Positions 41,344-50,574 of a DNA stretch of 64,000 nucleotides are shown piece by piece. This DNA comes from G965222335 sp965222335 (GTDB lineage: Bacteria; Pseudomonadota; Gammaproteobacteria; Pseudomonadales; Halieaceae): positions 3,658,001-3,722,000 of the forward strand of contig OZ244944.1 in NCBI GenBank assembly GCA_965222335.1, given 5' to 3'. A model generated the notes under the pieces. That model made no database searches, was not told the origin of the DNA, and worked only from the letters and a program-made list of their open reading frames with translations. Position 1 is the stretch's first letter; each line of letters begins with the position of its first letter. The position numbers were made by a program, and so were the translations under genes.

Positions 41344-44300
41344 GGCGATTATCCGCTGGGCCGTGGGCAACCGCGGCCTGGTCCTGCTCGCTACCGCGGG
41401 CCTGGTGTTGTGGGGTGTGTTCGCCCTGCGCCAGACCCCGGTGGATGCGATCCCCGACCTGTCCGATGTGCAGGTGATTATCAAGACAAGCTACCCCGGC
41501 CAGGCGCCCCAGGTGGTAGAGGACCAGGTCACCTACCCCCTGACCACCGCGATGCTGTCGGTGCCCGGCGCCCGGACCGTGCGTGGCTACTCGTTTTTTG
41601 GTGATTCCTACGTATATATCCTGTTCGACGAGGACACGGATCTGTACTGGGCGCGGAGTCGGGTCCTGGAATACCTCAGCCAGGTGACGGCATCTCTGCC
41701 GGAAAGCGCCAGGCCCCAGCTGGGGCCCGATGCCACGGGTGTGGGCTGGGTCTACGTGTACGCGCTGACCGACCGCAGCGGTCAACACGATATCGGCCAG
41801 CTGCGCAGTCTCCAGGACTGGTTTCTTAAATACGAGCTGCAGACCGTCCCCGGTGTCTCGGAGGTGGCCACGGTGGGCGGCATGGTGCGCCAGTACCAGG
41901 TGCGGGTGAACCCCGAGAGGTTGCGCGCCCTGAACCTGACCCTGGCCCAGATCCAGGCCGCGATTCGCAACGCTAACCAGGAGGTGGGCGCCTCGGTGAT
42001 TGAAATGGCCGAGGCGGAGTACATGGTGCGCGCCTCCGGTTACCTGCAGGGGGTGGAGGACCTGGAGACGATTCCCCTGGCGGTGAGCGCCAACGGCACG
42101 CCCCTGCTGTTGCGCGATGTGGCGGAGATCGCGCTCGGGCCGCAGATGCGCCGCGGGGTCGCGGACCTCGACGGCGAGGGCGAAGTCGTTGGCGGTATCG
42201 TGGTGATGCGCTACGGCGAGAATGCGCGCGAGGTGATCGACGGGGTCAAGGAGAAGCTGCAGAGCCTGCAGGCCAGTTTACCCCCCGGGGTCGAGGTGGT
42301 GCCCGTCTACGATCGCTCGGGCCTGATTGCCGCGGCGGTCAGCAACCTGCAGACCACCTTGCTGGAGGAACTGGTGCTGGTGGCCCTGGTGTGCGCGGTT
42401 TTTCTGTTCCACCTGCGCTCCTCCCTGGTCGCGGTGGTCAGCCTTCCGGTGGGCATCCTGGTCGCCTTTATCGTGATGCACCTGCAGGGACTGAACGCCA
42501 ATATCATGTCCCTGGGCGGGATTGCGATTGCCATTGGGGCGATGATTGACGGTGCCATCGTGCTGATCGAAAACTATCACCGCCACCTGGAGCGAACGCC
42601 GGCGACGCCGGAGAATCGCTGGCAGGTGGTTGCAGATTCTGCGGCCGAGGTCGGCCCGGCCCTGTTCTTCAGCCTGCTGATTATTACCGTCAGTTTTCTG
42701 CCGGTCTTTGCCCTGGAGGCGCAGGAGGGGCGGATGTTCGCGCCGCTGGCCTTCACCAAAACCTACGCCATGGCCGCCGCGGCTGCGCTGGCGGTGACCC
42801 TGGTGCCGGTCCTGCTCGGTTACTTTGTGCGCGGCCGGATTCTGCCGGAAGCACGCAACCCGGTGAACCGGATGCTGGTATCCGCCTACCGCCCGGCCCT
42901 GGCCTGGGTGCTGCGCTGGCCACGGACCACGTTGCTGGTGGCACTGCTGGTCACCGCGAGCGGGCTGTTGCCGCTGCAGCGCATCGGCAGCGAGTTTATG
43001 CCGCCCCTGGACGAGGGGGATCTGATGTACATGCCCACCACCTACCCGGGCCTGTCCATCGGCGAGGCGCGACAGCTATTGCAGCAGACCGACAAGCTGA
43101 TTCGCAGCGTACCCGAGGTGGCGACTGTGTTCGGCAAGATTGGCCGTGCCGATACCGCCACCGACCCGGCGCCCCTGACCATGATTGAAACCTTTATCCA
43201 GCTCAAGCCGCGGGAGGAGTGGCGCGAGGGGGTGACTACCGACGGCCTGAAACAGGAACTGGACAGGCTGGTGAAGCTGCCTGGACTGACCAATGCCTGG
43301 GTGATGCCGATCAAGACCCGGATCGACATGCTGGCCACCGGGATCAAGACGCCGGTGGGGATCAAGATTGCCGGTCCCGAGCTGGGCGTGATCGAGGATG
43401 TGGGCAAGCAACTGGAGGATCTGCTCAAGGACCTGCCCGGTACCCTCTCGGTATATTCCGAGCGGGTAACGGGTGGTCGCTACATCGTGGTGGATATCGA
43501 CCGCGGGCGAGCCGCGCGCTATGGCCTCAATATCGCCGACGTGCAACAGGTGGTGGCGGCCGCCATCGGCGGGGTGGAAGTGACCCAGACCGTGGAGGGG
43601 CTGGAACGCTATCCGGTGAACCTGCGCTATCCCCAGGCCTACCGGGATTCACCGGAGCAGCTGGCGCTGCTGCCCATTGTCACCCCCGGGGGGCAGCGCA
43701 TTGCCCTGGGCGACGTGGCCGCGGTGCGCATCGAGGATGGCCCGCCGGCGATCAAGAGCGAAAATGCCAGGATCAATGGCTGGACCCTGGTGGATATCGA
43801 CGGGGTCGACCTGGGTACCTACGTGGCGCGGGCCAAGGAAGTGGTCGCCGGGTCCCTCGAATTGCCGCCGGGCTACTCGGTAAGCTGGGCCGGCCAGTTC
43901 GAGTACCTGGAGCGGGCCCGGGCGCGCATGGCCTGGGTGGTGCCAATGACCCTGGCGATTATCCTGCTGCTGCTGTACGCGAACTTCCGCAGCGTGGCCC
44001 ACGTGGCCCTGCTGGTGGTGACCCTGCCCCTGGCACTGGTCGGCAGCCTGTGGCTGATGCACCTGCTGGGCTACAACTTCTCGGTCGCGGTGGCGGTGGG
44101 CCTGATTGCGCTCGCCGGGATCGCGGTGGAGACCGGGGTCATCATGCTGGTCTACCTGGATCAGGCCTGGCGCGAGCGCACCGCGGACAATCCGGACGCG
44201 GTCGCCGACGCGGTGCTGGCGGGTGCCAGCCGGCGGGTGCGTCCGGTGTTGATGACGGCGATCGCGACCATGGTCGGCCTGCTGCCGGTGCTCCTCGGCA

Positions 44301-44455
44301 GCGGGGCCGGCTCTGAGGTGATGAGCCGCCTGGCGGCACCAATGGTCGGGGGCATGGTCAGCGCGGTCCTGCTCACCCTGTTTGTCCTGCCCGTGCTCTA
44401 CCTGCAATGGCGCAACTGGGGCGGTAGCAGGAATAACGGGAGTGGGGCGCTGTAA
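41336..44455 (+). CDS. cusA: CusA-like heavy-metal efflux RND transporter
   Basis: Inner-membrane proton-driven pump, 1039 aa, HME-RND family. N-terminal helix NRGLVLLATAGLVLWGVFAL, DAIPDLSDVQVIIKT, TM4 with IAIGAMIDGAIVLIEN (proton-relay Asp), and C-terminal GAGSEVMSRLAAPMVGGM. APLTMIETFIQLKP and TRIDMLATGIKTPVG hold Met at positions corresponding to two of the three copper-binding Met of E. coli CusA; I could not place the third with confidence. Those Met, the adaptor's Met-rich domain and the leader protein favour Cu/Ag over Zn/Cd/Co export. Confidence 0.93.
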   Translation: MIEAIIRWAVGNRGLVLLATAGLVLWGVFALRQTPVDAIPDLSDVQVIIKTSYPGQAPQVVEDQVTYPLTTAMLSVPGARTVRGYSFFGDSYVYILFDEDTDLYWARSRVLEYLSQVTASLPESARPQLGPDATGVGWVYVYALTDRSGQHDIGQLRSLQDWFLKYELQTVPGVSEVATVGGMVRQYQVRVNPERLRALNLTLAQIQAAIRNANQEVGASVIEMAEAEYMVRASGYLQGVEDLETIPLAVSANGTPLLLRDVAEIALGPQMRRGVADLDGEGEVVGGIVVMRYGENAREVIDGVKEKLQSLQASLPPGVEVVPVYDRSGLIAAAVSNLQTTLLEELVLVALVCAVFLFHLRSSLVAVVSLPVGILVAFIVMHLQGLNANIMSLGGIAIAIGAMIDGAIVLIENYHRHLERTPATPENRWQVVADSAAEVGPALFFSLLIITVSFLPVFALEAQEGRMFAPLAFTKTYAMAAAAALAVTLVPVLLGYFVRGRILPEARNPVNRMLVSAYRPALAWVLRWPRTTLLVALLVTASGLLPLQRIGSEFMPPLDEGDLMYMPTTYPGLSIGEARQLLQQTDKLIRSVPEVATVFGKIGRADTATDPAPLTMIETFIQLKPREEWREGVTTDGLKQELDRLVKLPGLTNAWVMPIKTRIDMLATGIKTPVGIKIAGPELGVIEDVGKQLEDLLKDLPGTLSVYSERVTGGRYIVVDIDRGRAARYGLNIADVQQVVAAAIGGVEVTQTVEGLERYPVNLRYPQAYRDSPEQLALLPIVTPGGQRIALGDVAAVRIEDGPPAIKSENARINGWTLVDIDGVDLGTYVARAKEVVAGSLELPPGYSVSWAGQFEYLERARARMAWVVPMTLAIILLLLYANFRSVAHVALLVVTLPLALVGSLWLMHLLGYNFSVAVAVGLIALAGIAVETGVIMLVYLDQAWRERTADNPDAVADAVLAGASRRVRPVLMTAIATMVGLLPVLLGSGAGSEVMSRLAAPMVGGMVSAVLLTLFVLPVLYLQWRNWGGSRNNGSGAL

Positions 44456-44502
44456 GCCTTGCCGCCAGTTGTGGCGCGACCGCGCGGCGGCAGTACCCGG
44501 GG

Positions 44503-45489
44503 TTAGTCCCCGGGCAGCTCGCCGGCAAAAAAACGTCGCGGGTTATCCCGTAGCAGGGTGTCGATCTGTCCCTGGGTGATGCCCGCCTCCAAAAGCTGCG
44601 GAATGATGTGGCGGTGAAAATGGGTCGGGTCGAACAGGTTGTCGGTGTTGGCGGCTGCCAGTAGCTCAGGTGGAAAAGGTTCACCACGGGTGCACCAGAC
44701 GCTGTCGTGGGACACCACGACCTGCTGCTCCTTGCCCTGCTGCAATAGCTTCACAAGTGACTCCACGCGCTGCGCGTCGGGTACCAGAATATCCAGGCCA
44801 AAACGGTCGAAGCCCAGGTAGGACCCGCCCTCGACGATTTTCATGTGGTAGGCGTGATCCGCGCTGCCGCAGCTGTGCCCGATAATAATCCGGTGTGCTG
44901 GCACGCCCTGGTCGATGAGAAACTGCTGCTGTGCATCCCCCATGGTGCCCTGGTCGGTATGGGTGGTGATCGGGGCACCGGTTTCCAGGGCAGCTCTGGC
45001 CGCTGCCTCCAGGACCAGGTACTCGTAATCGCTAATCCTGCCCACGCCCGTAGCGACCTTGATGATCCCCGCCCTGATCCCGGTATCGCCGATACCTTCC
45101 GTCAGTTCGCGGATAAACAGCTCCGCCATGGCCTCTACCGCGATGCCTGCCTGCCGCCGAAAGTGCCAGTAGGCAAAGCCGCCCTCGTCCTCCTTGTACA
45201 GGCCCGTGGCGCAAATGATGTTGAAGCCGGTGCGTTCGGCGACCTCCCGGGCCAGCGCCACGTCGCGCCCCAGGTCGTTGGGGCAGGGGTCCAGCATCGA
45301 CTGCACCCCGAGTTCCTGCATCGCGCGCACCTTGTCGACGCAGGTAGCCAGCATCTGTTCCCGCGTCGGGCCGGGGTGCAGGGTGTCCGCCTCCCAGCCC
45401 GGGTAGCCGATGAGCAGGTGTTCATGCATCAGGGTGGTACCGAGCTGATGGACATCGATGGGACCGCAAACGGTGTTGACGGTGGGCAT
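44503..45489 (-). CDS. phosphotriesterase-family metallohydrolase
   Basis: Amidohydrolase-superfamily enzyme of 328 aa with the binuclear metal set of phosphotriesterases and PTE-like lactonases. His-x-His is in LMHEHLLIG, the bridging Lys in AGIIKVATG, His in ITTHTDQG, His in IIGHSCGSADHAYH and Asp in VVSHDSVW. The real substrate (lactone, ester or phosphotriester) cannot be told from these. The ATG at 45489 has GGGAGAC upstream. It faces away from the DUF2807 operon, so its promoter shares the 130-bp gap with the palindrome. Confidence 0.87.
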   Translation of the reverse strand: MPTVNTVCGPIDVHQLGTTLMHEHLLIGYPGWEADTLHPGPTREQMLATCVDKVRAMQELGVQSMLDPCPNDLGRDVALAREVAERTGFNIICATGLYKEDEGGFAYWHFRRQAGIAVEAMAELFIRELTEGIGDTGIRAGIIKVATGVGRISDYEYLVLEAAARAALETGAPITTHTDQGTMGDAQQQFLIDQGVPAHRIIIGHSCGSADHAYHMKIVEGGSYLGFDRFGLDILVPDAQRVESLVKLLQQGKEQQVVVSHDSVWCTRGEPFPPELLAAANTDNLFDPTHFHRHIIPQLLEAGITQGQIDTLLRDNPRRFFAGELPGD

Positions 45490-45556
45490 AAGAGTCTCCC
45501 TTGCATGGATCTGCGGTGAACCGCGGCCTGGCTGCGACCGGTGGCATTATCGGGGT

Positions 45557-45584
45557 TTGCGTCGGGCTCTCCAGGTGTTATAGT
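45557..45584 (+). promoter_or_regulatory. promoter of the DUF2807-YtrA-ABC operon
   Basis: TTGCGT (45557-45562), 16-bp spacer, TATAGT (45579-45584), about 34 bp before the DUF2807 ATG. The -10 lies inside the palindromic operator. Confidence 0.55.
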
Positions 45585-45597
45585 TAAATATAACACC
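45574..45597. promoter_or_regulatory. palindromic operator, likely for the YtrA-type GntR regulator
   Basis: Perfect 9-bp arms GGTGTTATA and TATAACACC around GTTAAA. It covers the -10 region of an operon that encodes its own GntR/YtrA regulator, so autorepression is the simplest model. Confidence 0.7.
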
Positions 45598-45617
45598 ATA
45601 TCAACGAGGGCACGCAC

Positions 45618-46478
45618 ATGCGCTTTTATTCTGTCAGGCAATATCGGGCGTGGAAAGGGCGGGCACTGCTGCCGGCCACGATCTTCCTGTTCCTGGCCTG
45701 CCTCCTGGCCCTGCCGGCCAGGGCCGCCGACACGCTGCGCGTGGCGGGGCTGGAGTTCGATAATGTGCTGGTTTTCGGCGACGTTGAGGTCGAGATCAGC
45801 CACGGCGACGAGGTCGAGCTGCTTCTCCGGGGCAGCGCCATCGATCTCGAGCAGCAACCTTTCCTGGTGGAAGGGAACAACCTGGTCCTGGGGCGCAGCC
45901 GCGGCGCGAGCGGGGATGCGTTCAGCGATGTGCAGTTCAAACTCAGGACGCCGGCGCTGAGCCACGTCGAGCACCGGGGTTCGGGGGACGTATACATCCA
46001 GTCCTTTGAGGGTGAGCGCCTGTTCGTGTCGCTGGCGGGTTCAGGCCAGGTGCGGCTGTTTGCGCAGCGTGCCGGGAGCATGATTCTGCAACTCAGCGGC
46101 AGTGGCGATCTGCAGGCCGCGGGTATCACCGCGGAGACGGTGAAGGTATCGCTCTCCGGGTCCGGGGAGGTCCAGCTGGGCCGTATCGATGCGCGCGATA
46201 TGGAGGTGGCATTGCGCGGCTCTGGCGACATCAGCGTGAGCGATGAAGGGCAGTTGGAAACCCTGGAGGTCAATATCATCGGTTCGGGCGATGTCAGAAT
46301 GAGCTCGCTGCATGCCCGCTCGGCCGAGGTCAATATCGTGGGGTCCGGGGATGCGCGCGTCGGCGTGGTCGAGGATCTGGACGTCAATATCCTGGGCAGT
46401 GGGGATGTTCGCTTCGCGGGTGAACCACGGATTTCCCAGTCCATTCTCGGGTCGGGTGACCTCCGGGCCACGCGCTAG
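45618..46478 (+). CDS. exported DUF2807 (head GIN domain) repeat protein
   Basis: 286 aa with signal peptide LPATIFLFLACLLALPARAAD. The mature protein is a chain of short beta-strand repeats with a recurring GSGD/GSGxV turn, about every 17-20 residues from residue ~118 on (HRGSGDVY, LAGSGQVR, LSGSGDLQ, LSGSGEVQ, LRGSGDIS, IIGSGDVR, IVGSGDAR, ILGSGDVR, ILGSGDLR). This pattern defines the DUF2807 adhesin-like beta-solenoid. Function is unknown; it is first in an operon with a GntR regulator and an ABC exporter, suggesting an envelope-stress or surface role. Confidence 0.85.
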   Translation: MRFYSVRQYRAWKGRALLPATIFLFLACLLALPARAADTLRVAGLEFDNVLVFGDVEVEISHGDEVELLLRGSAIDLEQQPFLVEGNNLVLGRSRGASGDAFSDVQFKLRTPALSHVEHRGSGDVYIQSFEGERLFVSLAGSGQVRLFAQRAGSMILQLSGSGDLQAAGITAETVKVSLSGSGEVQLGRIDARDMEVALRGSGDISVSDEGQLETLEVNIIGSGDVRMSSLHARSAEVNIVGSGDARVGVVEDLDVNILGSGDVRFAGEPRISQSILGSGDLRATR

Positions 46479-46498
46479 CCGCGTCTTGGGAGAAAATC

Positions 46499-46867
46499 GT
46501 GTCGATCGAATGGAATGATAAACAGCCGATATACCGGCAGCTCAGAGACCAGGTAGTGGAGCGGATTATGGATGGCAGCTTTGCCGAGGGAGAAGCGGTA
46601 CCGTCAGTGCGCCAGGTGGCCGCGGATTACCAGATCAATCACTTGACGGTGGGCAAGGCCTACCAGGAGCTGGTGGATATCGGCCTGCTGGAAAAGCGCC
46701 GCGGGCTGGGCATGTTTGTGACCGAAGGTGCGCGCGCTGCCCTGACCAGTGACGAGCAGCAGCGATTCCTGGCCGAGGAAGTCCCCGCATTCGCCGAGCG
46801 CGTGCGGGTGCTCGGCCTGGATATGTCCGATGTGCTACAGCGACTGCAGCAGGAGGTAGGCGAATGA
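46499..46867 (+). CDS. GntR-family transcriptional regulator, YtrA subfamily
   Basis: 122-aa repressor made of an N-terminal winged helix and a short dimerisation helix pair, the compact YtrA layout. The wHTH reads PIYRQLRDQVVERIMDG, AVPSVRQVAADYQINHLTVGKAY, LVDIGLLEKRRGLGMFV. GTG start at 46499 with GGGAGAA upstream. It overlaps the ABC ATPase by 4 bp. YtrA regulators usually control the ABC exporter encoded beside them; the 45574 palindrome is the likely target. Confidence 0.9.
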   Translation: MSIEWNDKQPIYRQLRDQVVERIMDGSFAEGEAVPSVRQVAADYQINHLTVGKAYQELVDIGLLEKRRGLGMFVTEGARAALTSDEQQRFLAEEVPAFAERVRVLGLDMSDVLQRLQQEVGE

Positions 46868-47727
46868 GCGCGGTGATAGAGGCGCGCGGCCTGAGCCGCG
46901 AATTCGACCAGGTTCGTGCGGTGGACGGCGTCGACCTTTCCCTGGCCGCCGGATCGGTAATGGGTCTGATCGGCCCCAACGGCGCGGGTAAGACTACCCT
47001 GTTGCGCGCACTCCTGGGCCTGACCCACTGCGAGGGAGACGTGGCAGTGTTGGGATTGGACCCCCGGCGCCAGCACGCCAAGCTGATGGAGCGGGTCTGT
47101 TTTATTGCCGACACCGCGGTCTTGCCCCGCTGGATGACGGTCCTGCAGCTGCTGGACTACGTCAGCGGCGTACACCCGCGATTCGATCGCGAGCAGGCGC
47201 AGCGCTTCCTGGCAGCCACGGAAGTGGGACTCAAGCGCAAGGTGCGGGAGCTCTCCAAGGGCATGACGGTGCAGTTGCACCTGGCCCTGGTGATGGCCAT
47301 TGACGCGCGCGTGCTGATCCTGGATGAGCCGACCCTGGGCCTGGATATCCTGTTCCGCAAGCGCTTTTACGAGCAGTTGCTCAACGACTACTTTGACGAC
47401 GAGCGGACGATTATTATCTCCACCCACCAGGTCGAGGAGGTCCAGAATATCCTGACCGATGTCGTGTTTATGCACCGTGGGCGCCTGGTCATGCAGAAGC
47501 CCATGTCCAGCCTGGACGAGGACTTTGTCGAATTGCACGTGGTGGGAGAGGCCGCCGCGCGCGCCGAGGCCATCCCGCACATCGGCGCGCGCACGATACT
47601 CGGTGGCAAGGCATTTATTTACGAAAACGTGGACCGCGAACTGCTGGCGCCATTGGGGGAGTTGCGCACGCCCTCGGTGTCCGACCTGTTCGTGGCCAAG
47701 GTAGGGGGAGAGCAGGTCTATGGCTAA
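46864..47727 (+). CDS. ABC transporter ATP-binding protein (YtrB/BcrA-like)
   Basis: ATPase of a two-gene exporter, 287 aa. Walker A GPNGAGKTTLLRALLG, Q-loop region FIADTAVLPRWM, a signature that reads LSKGMTVQLHL instead of LSGGQ, Walker B VLILDEPTLGLD and switch His in IISTHQVEEV. The LSKGM form is common in ABC-2 exporters next to YtrA regulators. It overlaps the permease by 8 bp. Confidence 0.92.
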   Translation: MSAVIEARGLSREFDQVRAVDGVDLSLAAGSVMGLIGPNGAGKTTLLRALLGLTHCEGDVAVLGLDPRRQHAKLMERVCFIADTAVLPRWMTVLQLLDYVSGVHPRFDREQAQRFLAATEVGLKRKVRELSKGMTVQLHLALVMAIDARVLILDEPTLGLDILFRKRFYEQLLNDYFDDERTIIISTHQVEEVQNILTDVVFMHRGRLVMQKPMSSLDEDFVELHVVGEAAARAEAIPHIGARTILGGKAFIYENVDRELLAPLGELRTPSVSDLFVAKVGGEQVYG

Positions 47728-48787
47728 TTCCATTTCATCCCGCTGGTTTACGCTGATCCAGCGCGAGCTGCAGGAGTACCGCGTGTCCCTGCTGTGGACG
47801 CCATTGTGTATCGCCCTGCTGCTAAGCGGCGCGATGCTGCTCAGTGTGTTGCTGGCCGGCCGTATCAGCGCGGTGGGCGAAGCAGTACTGGAGGTGGTGC
47901 TCCAGGACGAGTCTATCTCCGGCATGAACATCAGCATCCAGATCGATGACGACGCACCGGCCGATTCTGAGATCAACTACCGCATCGAAGAGGATGTCGA
48001 ACCGCTGCCCGAGGGGGCGTGGAACTTCTCCCGCGAGTGGCGCTTTGACCCGCCCGAAGATAGTGACGGTGACCGCGACAGTGACCGGGCCCCAATCGAG
48101 CCGTCCGCGTCCGGTGGCGATTCCTTTAATCCCATGCTGCAGATCATTAGCGCCCTGTTGATGCTGGCGCTGGTACTGGTGACCGTGAATTACCTGCTGG
48201 GCAGCCTGTTCGACGACCGCAAGGACCGCTCGATCCTGTTCTGGAAATCCATGCCGGTATCGGAGTGGGAGGTCCTCGGCAGCAAGCTCGCGGTGGCGCT
48301 GGTAGTGGCGCCGCTGGTGTTCCTGGCGGCGTCTGTCATCGCGCAGGTGGCCTGTACCCTGCTGGCGATGCTGCTGGTCTGGCGGATGGATATGGACCCC
48401 TTCCAGCAGATTCTCGGGAATGTGGAGTTTGTCAGTCTGTGGCTCAGCCAGATCGGCGGCTGGCTGCTAGTGGCTCTCTGGGTGGCGCCGGTCTACCTGT
48501 GGCTCTTGCTGGCCTCCGCTGCGGCCCGGCGCTCGCCCTTCTGGCTGGCAGTCGTGCCACCAGTGCTGGCAATGGTCCTGGAGCAGACCCTGTTCGGTAC
48601 CGAGTACCTGCTTGCCGCAATCGGTGCGCATATGCCTTTCTCGACTCCTGGCATCAGCCTGTCCGCGGATGAACTGCCCGGCGCTTTGGGCGTTCCAAGT
48701 CTCTGGAACCTCCTCGCAGGTCTCGCGGTGGCAGCCCTGCTGGCCTTCGCCACGGTGTGGCTGCGCAGGCACCGCTGGGAAATCTAG
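47720..48787 (+). CDS. ABC-2-type transporter permease
   Basis: 355-aa membrane partner of the preceding ATPase with about six transmembrane segments (first LCIALLLSGAMLLSVLLAG; further ones from LQIISALLMLALVLVTVNYLL on). Between TM1 and TM2 lies an unusually acidic loop rich in Asp/Glu/Ser (DSDGDRDSDRAPIEPS), probably extracytoplasmic. The cytoplasmic FDDRKDRSILFWKSMPVS coupling motif is typical of ABC-2 permeases. The exported substrate is unknown. Confidence 0.88.
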   Translation: MANSISSRWFTLIQRELQEYRVSLLWTPLCIALLLSGAMLLSVLLAGRISAVGEAVLEVVLQDESISGMNISIQIDDDAPADSEINYRIEEDVEPLPEGAWNFSREWRFDPPEDSDGDRDSDRAPIEPSASGGDSFNPMLQIISALLMLALVLVTVNYLLGSLFDDRKDRSILFWKSMPVSEWEVLGSKLAVALVVAPLVFLAASVIAQVACTLLAMLLVWRMDMDPFQQILGNVEFVSLWLSQIGGWLLVALWVAPVYLWLLLASAAARRSPFWLAVVPPVLAMVLEQTLFGTEYLLAAIGAHMPFSTPGISLSADELPGALGVPSLWNLLAGLAVAALLAFATVWLRRHRWEI

Positions 48788-48803
48788 TGCTATTGCTGAA
48801 TTC

Positions 48804-48850
48804 GCCCCATGAATAGTAAAAATCTTTTCTATTTATTTCATTTATGGGGC
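48804..48850. promoter_or_regulatory. AT-rich inverted repeat between ABC operon and aceA
   Basis: GCCCCATGAAT (48804-48814) and ATTTATGGGGC (48840-48850) pair with one mismatch around a 25-bp AT-rich centre. It could terminate the ABC operon, though the stem is far apart and there is no T run, or bind a regulator of aceA. A possible -10 TAGTAT follows at 48860. Confidence 0.45.
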
Positions 48851-48931
48851 TCGGCTGTCTAGTATTCGCCCTGACGATCCGGGGAGCGACCGCGTTGCCT
48901 CCCTTCACCTGAAAGAACCGAGGTACCCCTC

Positions 48932-50530
48932 ATGGCGAATTACCAACAGACCGTTGAATCCTACGCAGCCCTGCGCAGCGCGCGCGGCGGCACCTGGGAT
49001 AATATCAATCCCGAGTACGCTGCCCGCATGGAGCTGCAGAACCGTTTCCGCACCGGCCTGGATATCGCCCGCTACACCGCGGCGATTATGCGCAAGGACA
49101 TGGCGGAGTACGACGCGGACAGCAGCCAGTACACCCAGTCCCTGGGCTGCTGGCACGGCTTCATTGGCCAGCAGAAGCTGATGGCGATCAAGAAGCATCA
49201 CGGCACTACCAACAAGCGCTACCTGTACCTGTCCGGCTGGATGATCGCGGCCCTGCGCAGCGAGTTCGGACCGCTGCCGGACCAGTCCATGCATGAGAAG
49301 ACCACGGTCCCGGCCCTGATCGAAGAGCTGTACACCTTCCTGCGCCAGGCGGACGCCCGTGAGCTGAACCATCTTTACCGCGATCTCGACGCGGCACGCG
49401 AGGCAGGTGACGAGGTCAAGGTCAAGTCGGTGCTGAATGCGATCGACAATTTCGAGACCCACGTGGTACCGATCATCGCCGACATCGATGCCGGTTTCGG
49501 CAACGAGGAAGCAACCTATCTGCTGGCCAAGAAAATGATCGAAGCCGGCGCCTGCGCGATCCAGATCGAGAACCAGGTATCGGACGCCAAGCAGTGCGGC
49601 CACCAGGACGGTAAAGTGACCGTCCCGCACGAGGACTTCCTCGCCAAAATCAACGCCGTGCGCTACGCCTTCCTGGAACTGGGCGTGGAAGACGGCGTTA
49701 TTGTCGCCCGCACTGATTCCCTGGGTGCCGGCTTGACCCAAAAGATTCCCGTGTCCCGGGATGCCGGCGACCTGGCGCACAAGTACAACGCCTTCCTCCA
49801 GACTGAAGTCGTGGAACAGGCTGATGACGTGCGCGAGGGCGACGTGGTGATCAAGCAGGACGGCAAGCTGGTACGCCCCGTGCGCCTGCCCAACGGCCTG
49901 TACCGCTTCAAGGACGGCACCGGCGAAGCCCGCTGCATCATGGACTGCGTTACCAGCCTGCAGAACGGTGCCGACCTCCTGTGGATCGAGACCGAGAAGC
50001 CCCACGTTGGCCAGATTGGCGCCATGGTGGATGAGATTCGCAAGGAAATCCCCAACGCCAAGCTGGTATATAACAACTCGCCGTCCTTCAACTGGACCCT
50101 GAACTTCCGCCAGCAGGTATTCGATGCCTGGAGCGAGGAAGGCAAGGACGTTTCCGCCTACGACCGCGACAAGCTGATGAGCGCCGACTACGACGACACC
50201 GAGCTGGCGGCCCTGGCGGATCAGTGGATCCAGTCATTCCAGGCGGACGGTTCGCGCGAGGCGGGCATCTTCCACCACCTGATCACGCTGCCCACCTACC
50301 ACACCGCGGCCCTGTCCACGGACAACCTGGCCAAGGGCTACTTCGGCGCCGAGGGCATGCTGGCCTATGTCGCCGGTGTCCAGCGCAAGGAAATCCGCGA
50401 GGGTATCGCCTGCGTCAAGCACCAGGACATGGCGGGCTCGAACATCGGCGATGACCACAAGGAGTACTTTGCCGGTGAAGGCGCACTCAAGGCCGGCGGC
50501 AAGGACAACACCATGAACCAGTTCGGCTGA
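48932..50530 (+). CDS. aceA: isocitrate lyase (large type)
   Basis: Glyoxylate-shunt enzyme splitting isocitrate into glyoxylate and succinate, needed for growth on acetate and fatty acids. 532 aa, the size of the Pseudomonas-type enzyme rather than the 434-aa E. coli form; the extra length is an inserted helical region. The catalytic loop is AKQCGHQDGKV (active Cys), preceded by PIIADIDAGFGNEEA. The ATG at 48932 follows GAACCGAGG. Malate synthase is not in the window. A strong terminator follows. Confidence 0.96.
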   Translation: MANYQQTVESYAALRSARGGTWDNINPEYAARMELQNRFRTGLDIARYTAAIMRKDMAEYDADSSQYTQSLGCWHGFIGQQKLMAIKKHHGTTNKRYLYLSGWMIAALRSEFGPLPDQSMHEKTTVPALIEELYTFLRQADARELNHLYRDLDAAREAGDEVKVKSVLNAIDNFETHVVPIIADIDAGFGNEEATYLLAKKMIEAGACAIQIENQVSDAKQCGHQDGKVTVPHEDFLAKINAVRYAFLELGVEDGVIVARTDSLGAGLTQKIPVSRDAGDLAHKYNAFLQTEVVEQADDVREGDVVIKQDGKLVRPVRLPNGLYRFKDGTGEARCIMDCVTSLQNGADLLWIETEKPHVGQIGAMVDEIRKEIPNAKLVYNNSPSFNWTLNFRQQVFDAWSEEGKDVSAYDRDKLMSADYDDTELAALADQWIQSFQADGSREAGIFHHLITLPTYHTAALSTDNLAKGYFGAEGMLAYVAGVQRKEIREGIACVKHQDMAGSNIGDDHKEYFAGEGALKAGGKDNTMNQFG

Positions 50531-50549
50531 TACCCACCGACTGAACCCC

Positions 50550-50573
50550 AAGGGCCCGATAGGGCCCTTTTTT
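50550..50573 (+). terminator. rho-independent terminator of aceA
   Basis: Stem AAGGGCCC (50550-50557) / GGGCCCTT (50562-50569) with loop GATA and a T run to 50573, 19 bp after the aceA stop. Confidence 0.9.
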
Positions 50574-50574
50574 A

